A stretch of 63,982 bases of DNA. It comes from Deltaproteobacteria bacterium. Its GTDB lineage: Bacteria > Desulfobacterota > Syntrophia > Syntrophales > UBA5619. This document shows positions 26,599-35,698 of this stretch, piece by piece. The translations under genes and the position numbers were made by a program. The first letter of the stretch is position 1; the number at the start of each line of letters is the position of its first letter. The stretch spans positions 1-63,982 of the forward strand of contig JAJFTY010000077.1 of the NCBI GenBank assembly GCA_021372695.1, in the 5' to 3' direction. The notes beneath the pieces are model-generated. The model was not told the origin of the DNA. It was given only the letters and a program-made list of their open reading frames with translations, and did no database searches.

Positions 26599-27762
26599 AT
26601 GAAGATCCACGAGTATCAGGCAAAGGAACTGTTGCGTGGCTACGGAATTCCCGTGCCTCGCGGAAGGGCGGCTTCTACCCCCGAAGAGGCCCGGACCGCG
26701 GCCGAAGAAATACAGGGGAAGAGCGTGGTCAAGGCGCAGATCCATGCAGGAGGCCGGGGGAAAGGGGGCGGCATCAAACCGGCGGCGGCGCCCGATGAGG
26801 CTTTTGCGGCAGCCCGGTCCATCCTCGGGATGCAACTGGTGACGCACCAGACGGGCCCGGAAGGCAGGAGAGTCCATAAGGTTCTCGTCGAGGAGGCCTC
26901 CGCCGTACGCAAGGAACTCTACCTGGGCCTGGTCGTGGACCGATCGCAGGGGAAAGAATGCGCAGTCTTCATGGCCTCGGAGTCGGGCGGCATGGATATC
27001 GAGCAGGTGGCGGCGACGGCCCCGGAGAAGATCCTCCGGTGCGCGGTCCATCCCGTCGTGGGATTCAGCCCGTTCCAGGCACGCAAGCTCTCCACGGCAT
27101 TGGGGCTCGACGCCGAACAGCGCAAGACGTTCACGGAAATCATCCGAAACCTCTACCGGCTGTTTCAGGACAAGGACTGCTCCCTTGTGGAGATCAACCC
27201 GCTGGCGGTGACCGAGGAGGGTCGTCTGCTCGCCCTCGACACCAAGATCAATTTCGACGATGACGGATTGTACCGCCACCCCGAGATCCGCGAGCTCAGG
27301 GACCCGGACGAAGAAGATCCGCTGGAAGTGGCGGCCAAGAGCGCTGCGGTCAACTACATCAAGCTGGACGGAAATGTCGGCTGCATGGTCAACGGGGCAG
27401 GGCTCGCGATGACGACGATGGACCTGATCCAGACGGCGGGCGGCGAGCCGGCGAACTTCCTCGACGTGGGCGGAGGCGCCTCCCCGGAGCGGATCGAAAA
27501 GGCATTCCGGATTCTCACTTCCGACCCGAACGTCAAGTGCATTCTGGTGAACATCTTCGGCGGAATCCTCCGCTGTGACCGCGTTTCCGCCGGACTGATC
27601 CAGGCAGCCAGGAACATCGACCTGAAGCTTCCGATGGTCGTGCGGCTCCAGGGGACCAACGTGGATGAAGGGCGTCAGATGCTCCAGGAATCCGGGCTCC
27701 GGTTCACGGTGGCCGACGGCCTGTATGAGGCGGCCCAGAAGGCCGTCGCGCTGACAAGATAG
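26599..27762 (+). CDS. sucC: Succinyl-CoA synthetase beta subunit
   Basis: ATP-grasp subunit of succinate-CoA ligase, 387 residues. It starts [19 protein letters not shown] as nearly all SucC do, contains [16 protein letters not shown], the Mg-binding [12 protein letters not shown] and the C-terminal [11 protein letters not shown]. It makes ATP (or GTP) from succinyl-CoA. Strong GGAGG site. The 16-bp gap to sucD shows co-translation. With KorDABC it forms a 2-oxoglutarate to succinate segment of the TCA cycle that can run either way. Confidence 0.96.
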   Translation: MKIHEYQAKELLRGYGIPVPRGRAASTPEEARTAAEEIQGKSVVKAQIHAGGRGKGGGIKPAAAPDEAFAAARSILGMQLVTHQTGPEGRRVHKVLVEEASAVRKELYLGLVVDRSQGKECAVFMASESGGMDIEQVAATAPEKILRCAVHPVVGFSPFQARKLSTALGLDAEQRKTFTEIIRNLYRLFQDKDCSLVEINPLAVTEEGRLLALDTKINFDDDGLYRHPEIRELRDPDEEDPLEVAAKSAAVNYIKLDGNVGCMVNGAGLAMTTMDLIQTAGGEPANFLDVGGGASPERIEKAFRILTSDPNVKCILVNIFGGILRCDRVSAGLIQAARNIDLKLPMVVRLQGTNVDEGRQMLQESGLRFTVADGLYEAAQKAVALTR

Positions 27763-27778
27763 ACGAGGAGAGATTCTG

Positions 27779-28654
27779 ATGGCCATACTGCTGGATGAAA
27801 AATCACGCATCGTCGTTCAGGGGATCACCGGCTCGGAGGGGAGTTTTCACACCCGCGAGTCGATCAAGATGGGAACGCGGGTCGTGGCCGGGGTCACGCC
27901 CGGCAAGGGGGGGACGGAGCTGGACGGCATTCCCGTCTTCGACTGCGTCGGAGATGCCGTCGAAAAACAGCAGGCCAATGTCTCCGGAATCTATACGCCG
28001 GCGGCATTCACTCCGGATGCGATCTTCGAGGCGATCGAGGCGGGAATCAAGCTGATCGTCTGCATGACGGAGGGGATTCCGGTTGCGGAAATGATCCGCG
28101 TGAAGCAGGCGCTGAAGGGATCGGGCGCCTTTATGATCGGGCCGAACTGTCCGGGAATCACCACCCCGGGGGTCGGCAAGGTGGGCTTCATGCCCAACTT
28201 CATCCACAGGAAAGGAAATGTCGGCGTTATTTCGCGCAGCGGGACCCTCACCTACGAGATGATCTGGCAGTTGACCGGCCTCGGGATCGGCCAATCCACA
28301 TCCGTCGGAATCGGCGGTGACCCGATCGTGGGTTCCGGTTTCATCGACATGCTGAAGCTCTTCCAGGCGGACCCCCAGACGGAGGCGATCGTGATGATCG
28401 GCGAGATCGGGGGAACCGCAGAAGAGGAGGCGGCGGAGTTCATCCAGCGGGAGGTCACCAAACCGGTCGTCTCCTTCATCGCGGGACGGACGGCCCCTCC
28501 GGGCCGGCGGATGGGCCACGCGGGCGCGATCATCTCCGGGGGGAGAGGGACGGCCGCCGAGAAATTCCAGGCCCTAGAACGGGCGGGCGTACAGGTGGAG
28601 AAGAATCCCGCCGAAATCGGCAGGCGCATGCAGGAGATCCTGAGGAAAAAGTAG
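27779..28654 (+). CDS. sucD: Succinyl-CoA synthetase alpha subunit
   Basis: 291-residue CoA-binding subunit. [19 protein letters not shown] is the CoA-binding start, [11 protein letters not shown] and [10 protein letters not shown] are conserved, and [18 protein letters not shown] contains the His that becomes phosphorylated. It ends the operon core; a 247-bp gap with a structured leader separates it from the aldehyde oxidoreductase. Confidence 0.96.
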   Translation: MAILLDEKSRIVVQGITGSEGSFHTRESIKMGTRVVAGVTPGKGGTELDGIPVFDCVGDAVEKQQANVSGIYTPAAFTPDAIFEAIEAGIKLIVCMTEGIPVAEMIRVKQALKGSGAFMIGPNCPGITTPGVGKVGFMPNFIHRKGNVGVISRSGTLTYEMIWQLTGLGIGQSTSVGIGGDPIVGSGFIDMLKLFQADPQTEAIVMIGEIGGTAEEEAAEFIQREVTKPVVSFIAGRTAPPGRRMGHAGAIISGGRGTAAEKFQALERAGVQVEKNPAEIGRRMQEILRKK

Positions 28655-28783
28655 GACCGGTCTCCTGCTCAGGGAGCTCATCCTCATGGCCCCTCCGGCG
28701 CCTGAAAGCAAGGCTTATCGACCGAAAAACGGAACCACCCATCAATATTGCAGACCTCATTTGAATCGCAGCCCAAAACGTGA

Positions 28784-28857
28784 GGGTGCCATGGACGGAT
28801 GACCTTTCGGCCCCGTGCCTCGAAAAGGGAACGGGGTTTTGTGTATCCGATCCACCC
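28784..28857 (+). promoter_or_regulatory. Strongly folded 5' leader of the aldehyde oxidoreductase gene (candidate riboswitch)
   Basis: Nested pairings can be drawn by hand: GGGTG (28784-28788) with CACCC (28853-28857), CGGAT (28796-28800) with ATCCG (28845-28849), and CCCCGT (28811-28816) with ACGGGG (28831-28836). The latter closes a 14-base apical region GCCTCGAAAAGGGA. The fold ends 44 bp before the start codon. Molybdenum/tungsten cofactor riboswitches are known before such genes, but I could not match this to that consensus. Confidence 0.45.
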
Positions 28858-28901
28858 CGATGTTGAGGTTTGCCGTCTGATCGCCTGTTGAAGGAGTATC
28901 T

Positions 28902-30857
28902 ATGGGCAACGCTTACATGGGCAAGGTGCTGGTCGTGGATCTGGAAAAAGGAGAGGTCGCCGGGGAAACGGTCCCGGACTGGGTCTACGAGAATTATCTC
29001 TCCGGTCTCGGCCTCGGCGCCTACCTGCTCTACCGGTGGATACCGCCCGGCGCCGATCCGCTCGGGCCGGAGAACGTCCTGGGGTTCATGTCCGGACTGC
29101 TGACCGGAACGGGGAGCCTCTTCACGGGGCGCTGGATGGTCATGGGAAAATCGCCGCTGACCAGCGGCTGGGGCGACGCCAACTGCGGCGGCACGCTCTC
29201 TCCGGCGATCAAGCGGTGCGGTTATGACGGGATATTCTTCAAGGGAATCAGCGCGCACCCTGTTTACCTCTACGCCGATTCGGCCGGGGCCGAGCTGCGG
29301 GACGCCTCCCACCTCTGGGGGAAGGACACCGTGGAAACGGAGGAATCGCTCCAGGCGGAAGCCGGAACCGGCAGCCGTGTCGCGTGTATCGGCCCCGCCG
29401 GGGAGAATCTCTCTCTGATCTCCGGAATCTCCAACGACGGCGGCCGGATGGCGGCCCGCTCCGGTCTTGGGGCCGTCATGGGCTCCAAGCGGCTCAAGGC
29501 GCTGGTGCTGAACGGCAAGAGACGGATCGCCGTATATGACCGCCGGGAGATGAGAAGGCTGAGCCGGCAGTGCAACCGTTGGGTGCAGTTTCAGGTGCCT
29601 CTGTTCACCGGCCCCCAGTCCTCGGCTGTGGGAGCGCTGATGCGCATCATGCCGACGCAGATGGCCATGGACGGACTTTTGTACAAGTTCTTTCTCCGGA
29701 AGTGGGGCACGGCCAGCATGAACCAGGCTTCCGTCGAGATGGGGGATGCGCCGATCCGAAACTGGTCCGGGTCCAACGTCGATTTCGGCCCCAAACGGTC
29801 GCTCAGCGTGAACCCGGACGCCATCGTCGACCGCGAACGGGTAAAGTATCACTGCTACTCCTGCCCCCTGGGATGCGGGGGAAAATGTTCCCTGCCGGGG
29901 CCCTACAAAGAGACACACAAACCGGAATACGAAACGGTGCTGGCTCTGGGTGGCCTCTGCATGAACACGGACGCGGAGAGCATCTTCTATCTCAACGAGC
30001 TGCTCAACCGGACCGGCATGGACACGATATCGGCCGGCGGGACGGTCGCCTTCGCGATCGAGTGCTATGAGCACGGCTTGCTGACGAAGGAGGAGACGGA
30101 CGGTCTGGAGCTGACCTGGGGGAATACGCCGGCCATCGTGACGCTCGTGGAGAAGATGGTCCGGCGCGAGGGGGTCGGCAATCTTCTCGCGGACGGGACG
30201 AAGGCGGCCGCCCGGCGCCTGGGAAAGGGGTCGGAGCAATACGCCATGCACATCGGGGGTCAGGAAGCGCCCATGCACGACGGCCGGAACGATCCGGGAT
30301 TCAACGTCCATTACGCCGTCGAGGCGACCCCCGGGCGCCACACGATCGGCGCCCAGCTCTACTACGAGATGTTCCAGCTCTGGAAGATGGTCAAGGGGCT
30401 GCCGCGGCCCAAACCGCTCTATTTCAAGGCGAGGAAGTACATCGCCGACGCAGAGAAGGCCGCCATGGCCGCAGCCTGCAGCAAATACATGAACTTTGCG
30501 AACTCGGTCGGTCTCTGCCTGTTCGGGATGAATATCGGCGCCAGGAGGGTGCCCTCCTTCGCCTGGCTCAATGCCGCCACGGGATGGAGCCGCACGCCCG
30601 AGGAGTGCCTGGAGATCGGCCGGCGGATCCAGACCCTGAAGCAGGCCTTCAACATCCGGCAGGGGATCGATCCGCTCTCCGTCAAGGTTCAGGACCGGAT
30701 GCTCGGCCGGCCGTCCATGAAAGAAGGGGCCAACAGAGGGCGTACGATGGATTTCGAGAAGATGAGGAGCGACTACTGGCTGCAGTTCGGCTGGGATGCC
30801 CGGACGGGGCGTCCCGAGGAGGAAGTGATCGGGCAGCTGAACCTGAAAGAGAACTGA
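28902..30857 (+). CDS. Aldehyde:ferredoxin oxidoreductase (tungsten-pterin family)
   Basis: 651-residue cytosolic enzyme that interconverts aldehydes or acyl groups with ferredoxin, using a tungsten bis-pterin and one 4Fe-4S cluster. Cluster ligands CYSCPLGCGGKC (near residue 320) and the late Cys in NSVGLC are present. The pterin motifs of the Pyrococcus enzyme (DxxGL[CD]) appear here as NRTGMD and NSVGLC with Asn first. IGPAGENLSLIS and GLGAVMGSKRLKA are other hallmarks. Start ATG 28902 has AAGGAG. A polyferredoxin gene follows by 17 bp and is the likely electron partner. BamB-like and formaldehyde or glyceraldehyde-3-phosphate subtypes were considered; substrate is open. Confidence 0.93.
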   Translation: MGNAYMGKVLVVDLEKGEVAGETVPDWVYENYLSGLGLGAYLLYRWIPPGADPLGPENVLGFMSGLLTGTGSLFTGRWMVMGKSPLTSGWGDANCGGTLSPAIKRCGYDGIFFKGISAHPVYLYADSAGAELRDASHLWGKDTVETEESLQAEAGTGSRVACIGPAGENLSLISGISNDGGRMAARSGLGAVMGSKRLKALVLNGKRRIAVYDRREMRRLSRQCNRWVQFQVPLFTGPQSSAVGALMRIMPTQMAMDGLLYKFFLRKWGTASMNQASVEMGDAPIRNWSGSNVDFGPKRSLSVNPDAIVDRERVKYHCYSCPLGCGGKCSLPGPYKETHKPEYETVLALGGLCMNTDAESIFYLNELLNRTGMDTISAGGTVAFAIECYEHGLLTKEETDGLELTWGNTPAIVTLVEKMVRREGVGNLLADGTKAAARRLGKGSEQYAMHIGGQEAPMHDGRNDPGFNVHYAVEATPGRHTIGAQLYYEMFQLWKMVKGLPRPKPLYFKARKYIADAEKAAMAAACSKYMNFANSVGLCLFGMNIGARRVPSFAWLNAATGWSRTPEECLEIGRRIQTLKQAFNIRQGIDPLSVKVQDRMLGRPSMKEGANRGRTMDFEKMRSDYWLQFGWDARTGRPEEEVIGQLNLKEN

Positions 30858-30874
30858 ACGGCACGGGAGGAGGC

Positions 30875-31312
30875 ATGTCCTACACCATCACGGAATCATG
30901 CGACGGCTGCGGCGCCTGCGTGTGGATCTGTCCGGTGGGCGCCGTCCGCGGGGAGAAGAAGACGCCACACGCCATCGTCGGGGATCTCTGCATCGAATGC
31001 GGGGCCTGCGGACGCATCTGCCCCCGGGAAGCTCTGTTGGATGCCGAACGAAAGGTCCGCACGCGGATCCCGAAACTCTCCCTGTGGCCGCGGCCTGTCA
31101 TCGACCTGAAGAGGTGCCTCTCCTGCGGGATCTGCGTGGAGGGATGTCCGGCACGCTGCCTGGCATCGGACGTCGATCCCGGAGACAAACACCTGCGGGC
31201 TTCGCTCTCGGAACCGAAGAAGTGCATCTCCTGCGGGTTCTGTGTGGAGGAGTGTCCCGCGGAGGCCATCGTCCTCGCCGTACCCGCCACGCCGGCAGAG
31301 GTGTCCGCATAG
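30875..31312 (+). CDS. Polyferredoxin with four 4Fe-4S motifs
   Basis: 145-residue iron-sulfur protein that likely takes electrons from the aldehyde oxidoreductase. Four CxxCxxCxxxCP motifs are present in two pairs: CDGCGACVWICP, CIECGACGRICP, CLSCGICVEGCP and CISCGFCVEECP. The pairs are separated by a basic, Pro-rich linker of about 40 residues (KVRTRIPKLSLWPRP). The second pair looks like a duplication of an ordinary two-cluster ferredoxin. ATG 30875 has GGAGGAGG. It ends 65 bp before repeat element B. Confidence 0.9.
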   Translation: MSYTITESCDGCGACVWICPVGAVRGEKKTPHAIVGDLCIECGACGRICPREALLDAERKVRTRIPKLSLWPRPVIDLKRCLSCGICVEGCPARCLASDVDPGDKHLRASLSEPKKCISCGFCVEECPAEAIVLAVPATPAEVSA

Positions 31313-31377
31313 AGATCGGACCGCCAGCGGATGGTGCGCAGCATGAGACGGGCTTGCGGAATCAGAATAGCGGCGGG

Positions 31378-31497
31378 GGTAGTGACCATTTTGGCTGCAA
31401 AGACGCCTCGCGCAGCACGATTTAAAGATTTTTCGGGTCGAAAAATAGCTGAGCGCAAGTCGAGGCTGGTCTTTGCGATTGAGACTGAGTAACCACC
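31378..31497. repeat. Palindromic repeat element B
   Basis: 120-bp imperfect inverted repeat. GGTAGTGAC at the left faces GTAACCACC at the right, GCAAAGACGCCTCG faces CGAGGCTGGTCTTTGC, and the centre is ATTTTTCGGGTCGAAAAAT. It matches element A at 21882-22102 in outer ends, centre and orientation but lacks the inserted middle. It holds no gene. Confidence 0.7.
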
Positions 31498-31512
31498 TGA
31501 CGGCACAGGGCC

Positions 31513-31540
31513 TTGACAAAGGACGCGCCGCTCCTGTAGA
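31513..31540 (+). promoter_or_regulatory. Promoter at the end of repeat element B
   Basis: TTGACA (31513-31518), a 16-bp spacer and TGTAGA (31535-31540), 55 bp before the HAD gene. The distance from the ACCACC end of the repeat is 15 bp, exactly as at element A. Confidence 0.5.
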
Positions 31541-31594
31541 GACGAGGTGCGCGCTGCCTTCGAAGGGGCGGTGCATCACGGAGAATGAGAGATT

Positions 31595-32182
31595 TTGCGC
31601 AAGACGGCGATCATCGACATCGACAACACCCTCTGGCAGTTCAGCGACGCCTTCCACCGGGAACTGAAAAAGATCAACCCGGATTTCCCCGCGCCCGATC
31701 ATTGGTCCACCGCCGACTTCTGGAAGGAATACTGCTCGGACGCGGATTTCGTCGCCGCGATCGGCGCGGTTCACTGCAATCAGGACAGCGACCGGCACCG
31801 GCCCTATCCGGAATCGCAGGGCTTCCTGACCTCCCTGAGGGAAAACGGGTTCTACGTCATCGTGGCAAGCCACCGTGTGGAGGCGACGAGAGAGCCGACC
31901 GAACGATGGCTCGCACGGCACCGGCTCCCCTACGATGAACTTCACCTCTCCTGGGACAAGACCGTGCTCTTTTCGAATGCCGACGTCGTTGTGGACGATT
32001 CGCCGCCGACGCTCGAAAAGGCCGTCCGAAGCGGGGCGCTGGGAGCCGGCTTGCGCTTCTCCTGGAACAGGGCTTTCATCGGCCGGGGGTTTGAGCTTTT
32101 TCAAAACCTCGACGAGGTTCTGGACTACATTCTGAAGGCCTCTCCGGCATCAGCCGGCAGGAAAGGAATCGCGCGGGAATAG
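31595..32182 (+). CDS. HAD-superfamily hydrolase
   Basis: 195-residue cytosolic protein. HAD motif I is IIDIDNTLW (Asp8 and Asp10), motif II lies in VIVASHRVEAT (Ser), and motif IV is VVVDDSPPTLEKA. This pattern is that of small nucleotidase-like or Cof-independent phosphatases. The start is TTG at 31595 since no ATG is in frame; the site upstream (GAGAG) is weak, so the true start is uncertain by a few codons. The thioesterase gene follows on the same strand. Confidence 0.75.
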   Translation: MRKTAIIDIDNTLWQFSDAFHRELKKINPDFPAPDHWSTADFWKEYCSDADFVAAIGAVHCNQDSDRHRPYPESQGFLTSLRENGFYVIVASHRVEATREPTERWLARHRLPYDELHLSWDKTVLFSNADVVVDDSPPTLEKAVRSGALGAGLRFSWNRAFIGRGFELFQNLDEVLDYILKASPASAGRKGIARE

Positions 32183-32218
32183 CGCGGAAGAGTGTTCGAC
32201 GGCCGATTTTCGTTCTCC

Positions 32219-32674
32219 ATGAAAGATCAAACGATGGAAGTAAAGAATCCACACTATCGGCAGCTCACCGAGTCCATTTTCCGAAGCGCCGCCTTCGTCA
32301 GGGACGTCGACATCGCCTTCGTCGATTGCGGGCCGGGATGGTGTGAATCCCGTCTGGCGATTCTTCCGCGCCACCTTCAGCATGGAGGCATCGTCCATGC
32401 GGGCGTCCAGGCGACCATCGCCGACCATACGTCGGGCGCCGCGGCGACCACGATCATCGCCCCGGGCCAGCATGTCCTGACCGCCGAGTTCAAGATCAAT
32501 CTCCTGCGCCCGGCGGCGGGAGAGGTGCTTTTCTGCCGCGCCGAGATCCTGAAGCCGGGGAAGTCGCTCATCGTCGTCGAGGCGGAAGTCTTCGCCGTTT
32601 CCGGCGCGGACAGAACCCTGGTCAGCAAGATGACCGCGACGATGAGCGTGGCTGCAAGCGGAAATCCCCTTTGA
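32219..32674 (+). CDS. PaaI-family thioesterase (hotdog fold)
   Basis: About 151 residues, a single hotdog domain: GGIVHAGVQATIADHTSGAAA includes the helix residues and acid used for thioester hydrolysis, followed by LTAEFKINLLRPAAGE. Such enzymes hydrolyse acyl- or aryl-CoA esters to free dead-end CoA esters. Start choice is uncertain: GTG 32192, ATG 32219 and ATG 32234 are all in frame and none has a strong ribosome site. It overlaps nothing and lies 36 bp or more after the HAD gene. Confidence 0.85.
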   Translation: MKDQTMEVKNPHYRQLTESIFRSAAFVRDVDIAFVDCGPGWCESRLAILPRHLQHGGIVHAGVQATIADHTSGAAATTIIAPGQHVLTAEFKINLLRPAAGEVLFCRAEILKPGKSLIVVEAEVFAVSGADRTLVSKMTATMSVAASGNPL

Positions 32675-32757
32675 ACGGAGGGATCGGGCGGGCCTGTTCA
32701 GATGGATCGCCTTCCTGCCGGCTGCCGCGTTCATTCGCTGCCGGCGGCGAATCCCGC

Positions 32758-32786
32758 TTGACAAAGCAGGGATTTCCTGTTAGCCA
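32758..32786 (+). promoter_or_regulatory. Possible promoter for the sdh-Rieske-cytochrome b operon
   Basis: TTGACA (32758-32763), a 17-bp spacer and TAGCCA (32781-32786), a poor -10 box, 108 bp before the first gene. The 219-bp gap holds no supported gene. Confidence 0.35.
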
Positions 32787-32893
32787 AAGTCACCTTTCAG
32801 GCGCCGGGAGTCTTTTCTCATCGGGAAAGGGCCGGTTCGGGGTTTCATGGGAAACACGGCGTCATTGCCTGTTTGACACCTGAGGGAGGGCGT

Positions 32894-33199
32894 ATGTTCA
32901 TCTGGCTTTTCCACCGTATCAGCGGCGTGACCCTGATCGCGCTGTTCGGCATCAAAATCCTCACCGGCTTCTTCCTCTTGACCAAAGACCAGAAACCCGA
33001 CTGGGCGCTCAGCCTGCACCGCCATCCCGTTTTGGATACCCTGATCCTGATCCTCTTCACCTTTCATTGCATCTACGGCCTCAGGACCGTGGTCATCGAT
33101 TTCGGTTATCGCAGGGAAAAGCTGCTATTCTGGGTGTCTAATGCCGTCGCGGCCCTGATTTCCATGGCGCTGATCATACTCTATTTCCGGCTTTCATAG
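32894..33199 (+). CDS. Succinate dehydrogenase membrane anchor, small single subunit
   Basis: 101-residue protein with three hydrophobic helices (about 9-29, 49-69 and 80-100). The start WLFHRISGV is the SdhC-type quinone-site motif, and FHCIYGLRTVVIDFG is the SdhC/D motif whose His can bind haem b. ATG 32894 has GAGGGAGGG. It is the only anchor gene seen in the operon; classical complex II has either two anchors of three helices each or one of five helices. It begins 10 bp before sdhA. Confidence 0.8.
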   Translation: MFIWLFHRISGVTLIALFGIKILTGFFLLTKDQKPDWALSLHRHPVLDTLILILFTFHCIYGLRTVVIDFGYRREKLLFWVSNAVAALISMALIILYFRLS

Positions 33200-33208
33200 G
33201 ACACGGGC

Positions 33209-34909
33209 ATGCTGAATCACGATATTCTCATCGTCGGCGGCGGTCTCACAGGGCTCCGGGCGGCCGTCGGCCTCTGCGATCGATTCAACGTGGGGCTGAT
33301 CTCCAAGGTCTATCCGACCCGCTCCCACTCGATCGCCGCGCAGGGCGGCATCAATGCGGCCCTGACCAACAATCCGGACAGCCGTGACGATTCCTGGGAA
33401 AAGCACACCTACGATACGATCAAGGGAAGCGACTTTCTGGCCGACCAGGATGCCGTGGAGATCATGTGCAAAGAGGCGATCAAGATCGTCTACGAGATGG
33501 AGCACTGGGGATGCCCCTTCAGCCGTTTTCCCGACGGCAAGATCGCCCAACGCCCCTTCGGCGGCGCCGGCTATCCCCGGACCTGTTACTCCTCAGACAT
33601 CACCGGTCATGTGCTGCTCAACACCCTCTATGAGAGGGCCGTGGCCAAGGGGGTCAGGATCTACCCCGAATGGTTCGTGGCCGGCCTGTGCATCGATGAG
33701 GGGCGCTGCCACGGGCTCGTCGCGCTGGACACGCAGACGGGCGAACTGATCCCCGTCGCCGCCCGGGCGACCTTCTTCGGGACCGGTGGATACGGGCGGG
33801 TCTTCCAGCACTCGACCAATGCCCTGATCAACACGGGAAGCGGCATCGGCATGGCCTACACCGCGGGCGCCCCGCTCAAGGACATGGAGTTCGTCCAGTT
33901 CCATCCCACGTCGCTGATCGGCACCAACATCCTGATGACCGAGGCCTGCCGGGGTGAAGGGGGATATCTGATCAACAACAAAGGAGAGCGCTTCATGCAG
34001 CGCTATGTCCCCTCGGCCATGGAACTGGCGCCCCGGGACATCGTCTCCCGGTGCATCCAGACGGAGATCAACGAGGGGCGCGGCTTCGAACACCCCCTGG
34101 GAACGTACATCCAGCTCGACATCCGGCATCTCGGGGAGAAGAAGATCCTGGAGAGGCTCCCCGGCATTCGGAAGATCTGCATCGACTTCATCGGAATCGA
34201 TCCCGTGCTCGAGCCCATCCCGATCATGCCCTGCCAGCACTACTCAATGGGGGGGATCGACGTCGACAACCGCTGCGCTTCCGAGGTCCGGGGGTTCTAC
34301 GCCGGTGGGGAGTGCGCCTGCGTCAGCGTTCACGGGGCAAACCGCCTGGGCGGCAACTCCCTTCTGGATACGATTGTTTTCGGAAAACTTGCGGCACTGG
34401 CGATCCCCGAGGATTTCACGAACCTGGCCCCGCCGGATGAAAAGCCGCTGCTGCGGCTGCGCGATGCGGTGGAGGAGAAGATCCGGCGGCTGACGCAGCC
34501 CGGCGGGGAGAGGCCCTACCGACTCCAGGCGGAACTCGGGACCGTGATGAACGAGAAGGTGGGCATCTTCCGAAACCGGGCGGAGCTGGAGCAGGCGCTG
34601 GCGCAGGTGATCGCGCTCAAGGAGCGCTATCCGGGCGTCCGTGTCTCCTCGCCGGCCCGGTACATGAATTACGAACTGACGGGCGCGCTCGAACTGGAGC
34701 AGATGCTGGAGGTTTCCCATACGATCATCCAGGGGGCGCTTCTTCGGGAGGAGAGCCGGGGGGCCCACTTCCGGACCGATTTCAACACCCGGAACGACCG
34801 CGATTGGCTCAAGCACACCATCGCCCGGCGGGGTCCGGACGGCAACCCCGTCATCTCCTTCAAGGATGTGACGATCACGCGATATCAGCCCGTCGAGAGG
34901 AAGTATTGA
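33209..34909 (+). CDS. sdhA: Succinate dehydrogenase/fumarate reductase flavoprotein subunit
   Basis: 566 residues. The N-terminal dinucleotide fold DILIVGGGLTGLRAA is followed by TRSHSIAAQGGINAAL, whose His carries the covalent FAD. The catalytic regions (EFVQFHPTSL, TEACRGEGGYLIN, PRDIVSR and QHYSMGGI) are all intact, and the C-terminal ARYMNYELTGALELEQML ends the chain. It oxidises succinate or reduces fumarate; direction is not readable. The start ATG 33209 lies 9 bp after the anchor gene stop. Confidence 0.96.
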   Translation: MLNHDILIVGGGLTGLRAAVGLCDRFNVGLISKVYPTRSHSIAAQGGINAALTNNPDSRDDSWEKHTYDTIKGSDFLADQDAVEIMCKEAIKIVYEMEHWGCPFSRFPDGKIAQRPFGGAGYPRTCYSSDITGHVLLNTLYERAVAKGVRIYPEWFVAGLCIDEGRCHGLVALDTQTGELIPVAARATFFGTGGYGRVFQHSTNALINTGSGIGMAYTAGAPLKDMEFVQFHPTSLIGTNILMTEACRGEGGYLINNKGERFMQRYVPSAMELAPRDIVSRCIQTEINEGRGFEHPLGTYIQLDIRHLGEKKILERLPGIRKICIDFIGIDPVLEPIPIMPCQHYSMGGIDVDNRCASEVRGFYAGGECACVSVHGANRLGGNSLLDTIVFGKLAALAIPEDFTNLAPPDEKPLLRLRDAVEEKIRRLTQPGGERPYRLQAELGTVMNEKVGIFRNRAELEQALAQVIALKERYPGVRVSSPARYMNYELTGALELEQMLEVSHTIIQGALLREESRGAHFRTDFNTRNDRDWLKHTIARRGPDGNPVISFKDVTITRYQPVERKY

Positions 34910-34948
34910 CGGCTTGGGAGCAGTTCATTTTTTACGGGGGCATTTCCA

Positions 34949-35698
34949 TTGATCAAGGACAGTGCATATACTTTCAAGATCCTCCGGTATGACGCGAAGG
35001 AGCCCGGAAGCGCTCCCCGCTTCTCAACGTACCGGATCCGGGTCATTCCGGGGCTGACGGTTCTTTCCGTCCTGATCCGGATCCGGGATGAGATCGACGG
35101 GACGCTCGCCTTCCGCTCCTCCTGCCGGTCGGCCGTATGCGGCTCCTGCGCGATGGTGATCAACGGCAAGATCGACCTCGCCTGCCGGACCCAGGTGGCC
35201 TCTTTCGACAGCGACACGATCATCCTGGAGCCTCTCCCCAATCTGGAGGTGATCCGCGATCTGGTCGTCGACATGACGCCCTTCTGGCGGATGTATGAGA
35301 AGGTCAAACCCTACCTGATCCGGAAAAGCCCGGAGCCGGAAAAGGAGATCCCGCAAAGCGAGGAGGAGCGCCAGCGGATCGACCAGTTCGTCAACTGCAT
35401 CCTCTGTGCCGCCTGTTACGGCGCCTGCCCGGTGCTCTCGCGGGAGCCGGACTATCTCGGCCCGGCAGCGGCGGCCAAACTGGAGCGGTTCGTCCTCGAT
35501 TCGCGGGATGAGCGTCCTGCCGGCGTCTTGGAGACCTTCAATGACGAGCGGGGCGTCTGGGCGTGCGACACCCTCTTCCGCTGCATCGACGCCTGTCCGA
35601 AAGATGTGAGGCCAACCGACGCCATTGTCGGTCTGCGCAAGTCTCTGGTGAAAAACCGTTTCCGGAAGATGCTGGGGAAGAGAGACGATGAAACTTGA
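34949..35698 (+). CDS. sdhB: Succinate dehydrogenase/fumarate reductase iron-sulfur subunit
   Basis: 249 residues with all three cluster sites: 2Fe-2S in SCRSAVCGSCAM, 4Fe-4S in CILCAACYGACPV and 3Fe-4S in CIDACPKDVRPTDAI together with the earlier Cys in ACDTLFRC. Electrons pass from SdhA to quinone through it. Start is TTG 34949 with GGGGG 8 bp upstream; no ATG fits. Its last 11 bp overlap the Rieske gene start, which ties complex II and the cytochrome b genes into one transcript. Confidence 0.95.
   Translation: MIKDSAYTFKILRYDAKEPGSAPRFSTYRIRVIPGLTVLSVLIRIRDEIDGTLAFRSSCRSAVCGSCAMVINGKIDLACRTQVASFDSDTIILEPLPNLEVIRDLVVDMTPFWRMYEKVKPYLIRKSPEPEKEIPQSEEERQRIDQFVNCILCAACYGACPVLSREPDYLGPAAAAKLERFVLDSRDERPAGVLETFNDERGVWACDTLFRCIDACPKDVRPTDAIVGLRKSLVKNRFRKMLGKRDDET

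Noticed and set aside
28784..28857. tRNA-like fold
   Set aside because: The stems nest as one long arm and there is no T-loop or anticodon arm arrangement.
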